Of a stretch of 64,000 nucleotides of DNA, positions 22,324 through 32,217 are shown in pieces. The notes beneath the pieces are model-generated. The model was not told the origin of the DNA. It made no database searches and saw only the letters and a program-made list of their open reading frames with translations. The DNA lies in the NCBI GenBank assembly GCA_963853835.1, contig OY970822.1:49006404-49070403 (forward strand), in the 5' to 3' direction. The stretch comes from Calendula officinalis. Taxonomy: Eukaryota > Streptophyta > Magnoliopsida > Asterales > Asteraceae. Both the position numbers and the translations under genes were made by a program. Position 1 is the stretch's first letter; every line of letters begins with the position of its first letter.

Positions 22324-23873
22324 TCTACTGTATTCTCTATTTTATGAATGTAATGTGTCTATTTTGGCAACTAATTGGAAGATACTTATTTACAAGTTTA
22401 TTATAAAATATACATATATAAGAATACATTAAAAACAAGATAAAATGGAACAATTAAAAAGGGTAATGTTATTTTGATCTTTAAAGATAATATTATGACT
22501 AGTTATTGTATAAGTTATAATATATTTAAAACTAGAAAGTACAAAGTTATGATTTCATTATAACTAGAAATTGTACAAGTTGAAATTATATGATTAACTA
22601 GAAATATACAAAGTTATATATTATCATATATTAAGGTGTATAAAGTTATAAGTTATTATAGCTAGACAATTATACAAGTATAATATAAGTATTTTACAAG
22701 TCATGTAATATACTAGATTAATGATCAAGTTTTAAATAACAAGAAAAACTTTATAACCTATATTTAACTAGTTCAAGTTAAATGTAAGAAAGGTTTAAAC
22801 AAATTAAGAATTATTATATATAGTCTTTATATAATAAGTTTATTAGTTTCACCAAGTATAAACCGGTGATTGTGTTAGCTTAAGTTTCATCATGGTTGTT
22901 GGAGCTAGTGGGAGCTACACAAGAAAATCACAAAGTTTATAAGTGTGTCGTTAAGACATAAGTTTTGGTCGAATCTAATAAGTCAAAACAAATGTTTGAT
23001 TTCATTATTAGACATATGGAAAACTAGATGTGTTAAACTAGGTTTATGTTTCAAGTTCATGAATCATAAAAGAATTTAAAAGTTTAACATAAGTTTATAA
23101 GTTTTTCAAGTAATATAAAACAAGTAAGTTTTATCATAAATAAGGTTTTTCACAAAACCTAGTAAAAACGTTTTGTACACCTCGTTTTAGGTATACATAT
23201 AAAATCGCGCAAATTCTTGAAACTATAAGTTTTAAAGAATAGTTCTTAAGTTTTAAAAAGGTGTCTTGTAGAACCCTTCAATTCACAAGTCACACATTTT
23301 AAACAAGGATTAAGATTGGAATGAAGGTTTAAGTTTAGTTTGAAGACTTAAACAAACCCAAGAAAATCTTAGATCTAAGTACTATCCACCTAATGGAACA
23401 CCTCACTTATTAAACGATATTCATATTGTAAGGATAAAGAACCTTAGATATGGATTCAAATCATTGCGAGTGTTAGGGTGCGTAAGGTTCTGTGATAATC
23501 GGGAGTCCCGGCGCAGAGCATCGCACTGTCTTAGATGGTCTGATCTACTTTGGTGATAATCGGGAGTCCCGGCCCAAAAAGTACTTAGAGTAGAATAAAC
23601 ATACTAGACTTTATTACTAACTTAGAAATGTACAATTAGATTGTACAAAGTTGTAAGTCTAAAGATTCTACGACCCCTAGGAATCATTTCAAGTCTTGAT
23701 ACGATCGGTAAGGAAGTTACCTACTAGAAATAGCATGTCTCGTCGGGAAGTGCCCAAACCTTGCGGCGAGAATGTGATATATGGATACTAGGCCTAAAAT
23801 GTTAATTATGGGTTTATAATATATTTTAGAATGTTTATTGATGATTATTAATTAAATTGGGTTTGATTTGTAG
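22324..23873. other. Non-coding region before the second gag
   Basis: Bases 22500 to 22690 repeat a loose motif ACTAGAAATTGTACAAGTT four times or so. Bases 23490 to 23580 contain two copies of GATAATCGGGAGTCCCGG about 60 bases apart. The region ends TTTGATTTGTAG directly before the gag ATG, which looks like a splice acceptor. No coding or clear LTR border was found. Confidence 0.4.
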
Positions 23874-24709
23874 ATGGCAGCAACAAACACAACGATAACC
23901 TACAACAAACTCTCGCGACGTTTCTTTCTAGGAAAGAAAGAAAAGACTGGGTCAAATTTCCTCAATTGGAAGAGTGATTTTAAGATCATGCTCAGCCAAG
24001 AGAGGGATAGGATTGACCGAGAAAGAAACGTGTTGAAAACTCCTGCCACAGATGAAGAAAACGAACCAGGACAAGCATTTTACGCTTGTAAGGCGTTCGC
24101 TTCTTGCAAGATGGATAAGGGAGCATCAGTGGGTGCACACGTCATGAGAATGAAAGTGCACATTGATCACCTTACTAGACTTGGTCACCACATGCCATTG
24201 CAGTTTGCAATTGACATGATACTCAACTCATTGACCGATGATTACAAGTCCTTTGTGGCCAACTACAGCAAATGTAATATGGATAATTCCATTCCCAAGC
24301 TACAATCCATGCTCGAGGCTGTTGAGTTGAATATTAAGACCAATTCTAAAAGGGGTCGCACAACTAATGATAGCGATGAAAAGGGCATGGTGGTAAAGGA
24401 AAGGGTAAAACCTATCCTAACCAAGGAGTGCCAAATGGTAAAAGTGTCAACCAAAAGGTCAAGAAGGTTAAGCCTAACACTGCGAGGACCGAGAACCGGT
24501 GCTTCAAGTGTGATGAGGCTGGGCATTGGAAAAGGAATTGTCCAAAGGGTGCAAGTGGTAGTGGAGGAAACGCAAGTTCCTCAGGTAACACAAACACACT
24601 TCTTAATCACTTTAAGATACTTGTAAAGTACATTACGAGTAATCTAACTTTTGCAATCGTTTATTGCAGGAGGAGATGGAAAGTGATGATGACCGGCATG
24701 AGATGGTGA
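23874..24709 (+). pseudogene. Second Copia-type gag, internally deleted and frameshifted
   Basis: From ATG at 23874 the frame reads MAATNTTITYNKLSRRFF, GSNFLNWKSDFKIMLSQER, then jumps to AFYACKAFASCKMDKGASVG, skipping roughly 60 residues usual in UBN2-type gag, then continues HVMRMKVHIDHLTRLGHHMP and LNSLTDDYKSFVANYSK. Around 24385 the frame shifts; the new frame (through 24709) carries the zinc knuckle CFKCDEAGHWKRNC (24501 to 24542). Downstream there is no protease, integrase or reverse transcriptase, so the parent may have been a gag-only (TR-GAG type) element. A TTTATTGCAG acceptor-like site at about 24660 to 24669 precedes the last codons. Confidence 0.7.
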
Positions 24710-24715
24710 TGATCA

Positions 24716-27123
24716 CACGAGCACCAATTTTTATAATTCAGTATTTTATGGATTCGTTTTAAACAATTTTAGTTTATTGTTTGGATATTTTTTATTATAT
24801 GTTAAAACAAGTTTTATTTTTGTTTTAATCAATTTCGAATCCATGATTGAATTATATTGTGTGCATGTGTGATAATTACACCAGTCAAGGTTTATGACTA
24901 GATTGTAAATCAAGTTTTTTGATTTACTTATGTTTCATGTTTATATATTTGTTTGATTGTTGTATAAATAATGTCTTGATAGCTCAAGGTACTTAGATGC
25001 TAGTAATTGGAAAGTCTTTCTAATGAAAGTATTTAAGAGTTTTATGGAAGCATAAGGTTCAAGAGTTATTGAACTTAGTTAAAACATCTTAAGTAATAGT
25101 CATTACTTATGATAGAAAGTTTTAAAGTGTTAGTATTAATATAGTATGATTATATTGGATGTAATCAAGATAGACTTTAAGAGTATTATTGCAAGTCTTT
25201 CATACTTGAAATAAAGGATTGAAGTTATAATTCCCTAATAGGAATAGTTGGATATTCGTATGATCCAAGTAAGACGACTTAGACATTATATGACTCTTAA
25301 AAGGGACAAACTATATTAAAGTTTTTAAGAATTAAAAGGTATTATTGCAAATCTTTTATACTAGTAATAAATACATTATTTAATCAAGTCATAATTCCCT
25401 TATAGGAATAATGGATATTTGAGAAATCCAAGTAATGACTTTGGCATTAAATAAAGTCCTTAAAGAATACTAATATATTTAAGAAATGATAGTATTATTT
25501 CAAGTATTTTATACTTGTTAGATACAGTGATCAATAAAGATCGTGATTCCCTAAACAGGAATAGTGGATATTCGCAAATCCAAAGGATGATCTAAATTAT
25601 TGATAGAATTCTTAAAAGATTAAACTACAAGTTATTGACTAGGTCAAAGTAGTAGTTTAAGAGATGCTTAAGTTCCATAAAAGTAAGTGGGAGCTAAGAC
25701 TAACATAATTCATTAAAGATGTTAATGAATTTAGTAAGTTAGTAAGACATTAACAACAAGGTTTTACCAAGTCGTTAAGCCAAAGAGTTAAGAGAAATAA
25801 ATGATCGTTAATTAGATTATTGCAAACCTAATAGCGTGATCACAAGTCTTGTGATTAATTATTGCATATCTAATAGGTTATTAACACTTCAGTGGATAAC
25901 ACAATCATTTAAGGAAATTTCTTTAACTAGTAAGAATATCTACAAATCAAGTAACTAAAAGAGGCTTTATTTACAAGGAGAATTTTATGAATTCAAGAAC
26001 CTAAGAAGTTAATTTCCAATCCTCCTATGTTTACGGAATTGCATAAAAGGCAAGACTAGAATATGTTCTAGATTGTTGCAAGAACAAAATCTAGCAAAGA
26101 CAAAAGTGATAGTACTCCAAAATACTCGCCTTATGTCTTTAGTTTAATAGAAATGATTGGTTTAGTGATAAAGTTACAATTAAGTTTGTAAGAATCATTA
26201 AGTAATCAACACAAACAAAAGGAATAAGTAATGACCCAGTAATAATTCAGTATCTATGTCCAGTCAGGAATAGTGCATGAGTTAGTATCATTTTTATTCA
26301 GACTTTGTATGTTTTACAAGATCCATGAATAAAAGTCTATTTATTCAAGAAGACACAAAATCTGTGACTACTCGTCTTGGTGGGAACCTTGATGGGACGT
26401 TAATGTCATCGCGGTATTTGGTGCTAGATTCGAAGTTCTTCGAAGATAGCTACACAAGTTTTGTGTAAACCAAATATCGGTAATATTCTGTTGGAGGCTC
26501 AACGAATATTAGATTGACCACCGTGACAATACCTCGTGGTTGAAAAGTTCAAAAGTATTGTCACTAGGATTGTCCTTAAGCTGAGGTATTTGGATTAGGA
26601 TACAATGACTAATGTGCTTTGGTTCAACTTAGACAGATCTGAAATACGTTTGTCATACGAGGCAAAACTGGGTACAAAGGAAGTTGTATTTTAAATCGAA
26701 ATATAACAAGATGGTAATTGCACCTCCTTTTTATGAGAGATATTTATAGGTCCTTTGACATGATGAGAAACTGACAAGTGCACGGCCGTGGCCAAACGAA
26801 CTGATTTGTTCTTTATCGTTTATCACAGCAGTTTAAATCAAGAAGTCATAAAATGATTTCGAATACAGGAGTTGATAATTTCTACCATGCTCGTATTCGT
26901 TATCACAAATATCGTGTTGCAAGGGATAAGCCTAACATAGTTTGCCCAAGAAGTAGAGATAGAGTGTTCTTTACTAGGAGACGCTAATAAAGAGTTTTTC
27001 ATAAACTATACCTGGGTTACGTAAGCTGTTTTTTATGGGGTTGGTTACCTACATGCCCATCTAGAAGGCCACTGTAGCTCGTATCATTAAGACAAAGGTT
27101 ACAAACTTGCACAAGTGGGAGTC
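24716..27123. other. Long non-coding interior of the gag-only retroelement
   Basis: No pol domain can be read in any frame of this 2.4-kb stretch. It contains a three-copy tandem repeat (listed separately) and ends near a purine tract ACAAGTGGGAG (27111 to 27121) that looks like a polypurine tract before an LTR. Confidence 0.5.
25185..25640. repeat. Three tandem copies of a diverged ~152-bp unit
   Basis: Copies begin near 25185, 25339 and 25490. Each has AGTATTATT(G/T)CAAGT, then TTTTATACT, then ATTCCC(T)A(A/T)AGGAATA, then TGGATATT and ATCCAA. The spacing is constant at about 152 bases while sequence identity is modest. The unit is non-coding. Confidence 0.7.
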
Positions 27124-28030
27124 TGAAGGATTTATGTGCACAGTTAGTTAACCTATGATGATACATCCATGCCTACGAAACACTTAAGGGTCACACCGGT
27201 GAGTGCATGTAATACGAGCAAGATAAGCAATGATACTAAGAAGAGGAATGATTCATAATAGTCATTATGAATCAGTTAAGTATTAAGTTAAGTTTAACTT
27301 ATTACTAGATTAGTTTAACTAACTAATTAATACAAGTAGTTGTACATTTACTAGTTGAGTAAATATACAATGTGTTAATTATAGATTATCCATGATATGA
27401 TTTAAAGCTATTAAATCATATAGTAATTGGATAATATTGTTGTATAAATTATATAAAGGTTATTATATAATTAACTATTAAAAGTATAAATACAAGTATA
27501 TATAATTCGTGTATATGGGTACCAAATTATTAGTGTGTTAATACTAGACATTTGATAGTTAAGTGCAACAATAATGAACTAGTAAAACTATAAGGGATGG
27601 AAGTGTAAAAGGATAAGTTTAATTAAGAGATTAATCTTAATTAAACTAGAAGGACTTAAATGAAACTTATTCTATTATAAATAGAAGGCTTAAGGTTTCT
27701 TTTAAACCTAATCATTCTTACAAACACCTCACGAATTTCTTCTCCTCCTCTCCCCTTGGCTTCGGCCGAAACACACACACAAACACAAGCCTTGTGTTCT
27801 TCGTGTTCTTCAAGTCTTGAAGAACAAGTTCACTGCTTAGATCAACTAGAAGATCGCTCGTTTTGTTCATCATCAGTGGATCTATCTTAAGCAATCAACA
27901 AGGTATGTTTTGGGAAAAACTTTTCTCCCTTCTCCCTTTTGGACGAATTCAGCCAAAGAATCCTGGGGTTCTTTGGTTGATGGTCGAACGAACCACACAA
28001 GCAATGTGTGTGTTCGAGTTCTTCGTACAA
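27124..28030 (+). mobile_element. Candidate 3' LTR of the gag-only element
   Basis: A purine tract (ACAAGTGGGAG, 27111 to 27121) is followed two bases later by TGAAGGATTTATG, a plausible LTR start. A TATA box (ATTATAAATAGAAGG, about 27674 to 27688) with a CT-rich leader follows, then a splice-donor-like CAACAAG/GTATG at 27902/27903. No matching 5' LTR was recognised near the gag, so the assignment rests on layout only. The right border is a guess. Confidence 0.35.
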
Positions 28031-28240
28031 GGTTTCTTTCTTGTTAACCTAATCTAGAACTCCAACATCCCAATCCTTTAGGGTTTAAGGATTAGGTTTA
28101 ATCCCAGTTCCGCATTTAGGGATTAAATCAGCTAGTTGGTTTTAACCGGTCAAAAACAAGTTCATGTTCTTGGTCAGTCATGGTTCGAACCAAGTACACT
28201 AGGAGGTCGATCCTAAGGGTCGATCAGTCGCCTGGTGCGT

Positions 28241-29309
28241 AGTGAAACCCTTCAATCCCGTCCCCACAGTCGAACAAGTCTCACCTCCAAGGAGAACTGC
28301 TACACCAGAGGGTTCGATGAACCGGGGTGTGCCAGCTGTGAGAAATCTCCCTGGCTTGGTGGAAAATTTCAACGAAACATTCAGACAACTTGCTCTTATA
28401 AGGAGCTTTTATGGGGCAATCAACTCAAACATCAGGAATATATCCAACCACCAAAGTATGTCAGACAGCGTGCAAGACTTCCTGGCTAACAATCAAGAAA
28501 CTCTTCAAAGGAATGTGAACGCACGAAATGGGCAGATTGATAACCTTATCTCTGCGACTCAAAACCTCACTTCCAGCAATGCTGACCTATCCTCTAGGTT
28601 CAATCATCTTGAAAGATCTATCAATGAAAGGATTGATAATCTGACATCTCTTATCTCAAACCACCTTGTTGAGCCACTGATGAATGCAGAAAATGCTCTA
28701 GGTTTCACTCCCACCCCTCCTTTTCAGGGGGGAAAATATGTGCCTTAACAAGGCACATCGGAGAAGGTTGTTGGTAAACCGGCCGAAATGGGTAGTGGAA
28801 ATAGCAGCAGTGGTGGAATGAGATCAACTGGTGGTAACAGGGTTCAGGATGTTGGCAGAGGATCAGTTCATGATGGTGGCGCCCGTGGTGCTCGTGTATA
28901 TGTTCATGGTGGTAGAATTAGTCAGATGACCTCAGAGCGGTATTCTATGGCTGCTCGTGAAAGGAGGTCAGGTGTCAGGTTTGAAGAGTTCCCAGAAATC
29001 ACTCTCACTCATCTTGGTGGTACTACCAGGGTCCCAATTGCTCCTTCCTCAGCTCCCCCCGTCATCGGAAGGGATTCTACTCAAGCTACTGAAGGAAAAA
29101 TCCAACAACTCCCTCTTGACAAGGGTAAAGGGCTTGCATCTTCTCCCCCATTAAAGATAAAAAAGCGAAAGAGCCAGATGACTCCTGAGGAGGAGGAATA
29201 TAGGAGGACAGCCAGACGATTGGGGATATCTGAAGAAGAGTTGGCTAATGCCAAGGAGGAAGAATGTAGAAGAAGGGGCTTGGGAAGCCATAAAGGAAGG
29301 AAGGAGTGA
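28241..29309 (+). pseudogene. Unrecognised ORF with one in-frame stop, probably retroelement-derived
   Basis: One frame stays open for about 355 codons with a single TAA at 28746. It has no good ATG at its left end and may begin with an exon. The first half (VENFNETFRQLALIRSFYG; NQETLQRNVNARNGQIDNLI; HLERSINERIDNLTSLISNHL) is likely coiled coil. The second half has Gly/Ser/Arg-rich sequence, a KIKKRKS basic stretch and an acidic helix (TPEEEEYRRTARRLGISEEE). I do not recognise the family. Placed between two retroelement parts, it could be a Gag-like or env-like ORF of the outer element; this is inference. Confidence 0.45.
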
Positions 29310-29577
29310 ACTGCTGAAGGATGGTGGAAGCAACCGGCGTTCAAGGGCCGAACAATTTTACTTTTCCAGCATGCACTCAAAACAATTTACTTTTATGTTT
29401 ATCGTTTGCTCGCTATGCATGAATATTATCAGTTAATGATAATAATTTTGACATACCTGAGTTATTTGCTTGCTAGATACTTAGAAAAACTCAAAAAGAA
29501 AATATGAGTTATGAATTGTAGTATGATCAGATTCTATCAGATCATCATATATTTTAATGTTTTCTAGGTATATTTGA
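29310..29577. other. Short non-coding stretch
   Basis: AT-rich sequence between the unrecognised ORF and the small MITE. Two near-copies of ACAATTTACTTTT occur at about 29352 and 29385. Nothing else was seen. Confidence 0.5.
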
Positions 29578-29884
29578 CTAGGGGTGATTATCGGGCTAAA
29601 ACCGAACCGAACTGAACCTATAGAACCGATAACCGATAACGATGAATTTTCAAAATCGAAACCGAACCGCTAACTTGTTATTGGTTTCGGTTCGGTTCGA
29701 TTCGATTCCAGTTCGGTTATTTTAGGCCAAATGTTCATCCTTTTCCGAAAACCGAACCGAACCGATAGAATCGATAACCGATAACGATGAATTTTCAAAA
29801 CCAAAACCGAACTGATAACATGTTATCGGTTTCGGTTGGTTTTCAGTTCGGTTCGGTTTTTTCGGTCCAAATGCTCACTCCTAT
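29578..29884. mobile_element. Candidate hAT-like MITE built on CGGTTCGGTT repeats
   Basis: The block begins TAGGGGTGATTATCGG and ends, complemented, TAGGAGTGAGCATTTGG. Between lie many AACCGAACC and GGTTCGGTT words in both orientations and a repeated phrase CGATAACGATGAATTTTC (29637 and 29775). Short inverted ends of the TAGGGGTGAGCA type are common in plant hAT MITEs. No clear 8-bp target duplication remains. Confidence 0.45.
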
Positions 29885-29988
29885 CGAAGACCCTCTGAAT
29901 TTTGAAAAATACTCAAGGTTAAATATAAAACCTTCACATATTCAGGGGGAGTTGCCTAATTATTTGTCTGCATCAAATAGGGGGAGAT
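29885..29988 (+). other. 3' end of the outer Copia interior with polypurine tract
   Basis: Two purine tracts, CAGGGGGAG (29944) and AAATAGGGGGAGAT (29975 to 29988), the second touching the LTR, mark the plus-strand primer of the outer element. Confidence 0.7.
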
Positions 29989-30996
29989 TGTTGGGTCGCT
30001 GAAAAGCATCCCCCACTGAAGGGATTTAATGAAGACAAAAAGATAAATAGTTAGAAGACAGTCTGAGGATTAGTTCCTCAAATTGTGGGTAACTGAATCT
30101 GATCAGTTCGGATTTCAGTTACCTAGTTACACTATCTGATCACTATCTGAAACAACGATAAGTTCCCCGTGTGAAATCAGATACTGGTTAACAAATCAGA
30201 TAGTTATAACAGGTTCAGCGCACATTGGACAATAACGTTGAACCATTGAAAAGATATTTCTCTAAGCAAAACTTTTGGTGAAGGTCACTGAACCTGAAGG
30301 CCATCTGAAGAAGCATCAGTATTCGAAGACTCATGGCTACCCAAAGCGTACATAGGCCCGAAGTTTCAGTGTCATAGAAAGACACAAGTAAAGCACAAGT
30401 TTGTGCATCGTTGATTATGATAATATCTTGCAAATCTTCTAGAAGATATCGGCGATTAAAAGACGCCAGAAAGTACTGTCAGAATTCCGTTAATCGTGCT
30501 CGTACCATGAAATATCCTCTGCACCAACGGAATACTCACACATGGAATCGATCGATCATTCCTTTGGCTCTACGTTTCCCAATGCTATAAATTGAGGACT
30601 TAAGCGATCGATTTCAGTGTGCACCCAACAAGGTTACACGCTGCTGAAATTACTCCAGAACTTTATTCTTTTGAGCAGGGTGTAAACCACCAGTTAACCT
30701 TAGTTATTTGATTCAAGAATTGAATCCGCATAACGAATGTGTCTGGTCTTGTGCTTGATCATTTGTTGATCATAAACTTGTCTTAGATAATATCTGTTGT
30801 TGTCCATCACATGCAAGCAGTTTAGTTAGGATTTGTTCTTAGATACTCTGCAAACTGTTTGCATCTTTATTGTATCATTATTGATTAATAAAGAAAAGTT
30901 TAAAAAGTGTTGAGTGTTGCCATTAATTTTAAATTGATCAGTGAAAGCGTATAGGTATAGAAATTCACTTATTACGGGATTAAGGTTTTTGTCACA
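29989..30996 (+). mobile_element. 3' LTR of the outer Copia element
   Basis: Starts TGTTGGGTCGCTG directly after a polypurine tract and matches the 5' LTR fragment at 11918 to 12291 over its first 365 bases. It then contains a TATA box (GCTATAAATTG, about 30584 to 30594), a leader, and a likely poly(A) region near 30890 (TTAATAAAG). The right border is uncertain; GTCACA near 30996 is a reasonable end, but a matching target duplication was not found. Confidence 0.7.
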
Positions 30997-31004
30997 TAAT
31001 AACA

Positions 31005-31150
31005 TTAGTATCCATTAGCGAAAATGTTTGAGGTCCAAGTTTGAACCTTATGAGCAACAAAAATACATCCCTTTTGTGGTCACGAAGGTTTACTGGCGCC
31101 GATTCCAACCTACCCGCAAAGCGGGTGGCCATCTTGTTACTAGTCGACTC
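31005..31150 (+). repeat. SINE-like repeat, copy 1
   Basis: This stretch shares an order of words (GTCC, AAGTTTGAACC, TATGAGCAACAAAAATA, GTGGTCAC, AGGTTTACT) with 41480 to 41630. The AGTTTGAACC part looks like a B box. The copies are diverged and their borders unknown. Confidence 0.4.
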
Positions 31151-32101
31151 GCAAAGTATATTAAAATCCAAATTACCATAAAAAAAGGTTTTCGTTACAT
31201 AAAACTGTAGATGTTTTTGTATACTTAGAAGTTGGAAGTCTTCCCCTCAACTTTTCACTATTGGACACTCTCTATTCCTTTACTTGCTGGATCCTACATC
31301 TTTTCTGTACTTTCCGCATATTATGACAAATCAATCTCCCTCAAATGTGAGTGTCTTTGCTTACATCATTTTTTAATTTCTTGTGTTCTAGCAATTGCCG
31401 AACTAATAATACAACTCTTGTAAACTGATGGTATTGGTGTTACTCATGATCTATGATTATGTGTTTAAATCTTGTTGTAGATAAATTTAAGATAAATTTA
31501 GGAGCAGTTTAAAAAAAATAAAAAATTGTGTACCTAACGCAAGTGAAGAATAATAATACTCCTCAAATATTGCTATAAATTTGTTCGGTCTCCTTGCAAA
31601 TTTTTGGCTTTGTTAAGTAACATCTCTATTATATATTGCTCAAACCTCTGTTCCATGCCGTGATTAATTGATACAAGACGATATATAGATAGTGTTGGTA
31701 TAAACATTAATCGGACCTTTTTTTCTCAAAAAAAAAAAGAAAAAAAAAACGTAATATCATATTTGAATTTGATACAAGGTGACAAAAACAAAAATGCGAC
31801 TATATGTTAAACCTAAAACCACGCAGCCAACAAGATCACACATGTATAACGACGGTGATAACATTGCCCTCAAGTCAAACTCCATATGTAAATGTCTTGC
31901 TCATAGTTATCAGCGTACCGTGTATTTATATAAATTATTAAAAAAAAATCAAAATCATATAACCTAAAAGGAAAAACTCCAAAGGATTTTGGCACCAAAT
32001 TGAAGTTTAGTTTCATATATATAAATGTAGAAGCATAATCCATTTTCAATATCTACAAATACTATCAAACAAACTACAAGTAAAGACGTTTCCACCCCCC
32101 A
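31151..32101. other. Intergenic DNA downstream of the pectinesterase
   Basis: AT-rich sequence with an A-rich tract at 31727 to 31750. Short open frames at 31232 to 31423 and 31779 to 31967 have no recognisable content. Confidence 0.5.
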
Positions 32102-32107
32102 TTTATT
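32102..32107 (-). promoter_or_regulatory. Likely poly(A) signal of the pectinesterase gene
   Basis: AATAAA on the minus strand about 111 bases past the stop codon, a normal place for a plant near-upstream element. Confidence 0.5.
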
Positions 32108-32217
32108 ACAAGTCCTTTTTCTAACAAAAAGCACCATAAAGCCCCCCTACTTTTATATAAACTGAAAATGACATAACTATTAAAACAACTACTTAACGTA
32201 TAAACTTTTCTACATTT

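Noticed and set aside
22900..22915. CACTA right terminus at GGAGCTAGTGGGAG
   Set aside because: Ends TAGTG by chance; the neighbouring bases do not match the complement of CACTAACAAACTACGC.
31124..31157. Helitron 3' end at ACCCGCAAAGCGGGT followed by ACTAG
   Set aside because: The hairpin is good, but CTAG is 17 bases away rather than 10 to 13, and the region belongs to a diverged repeat shared with 41480, where no such hairpin exists.
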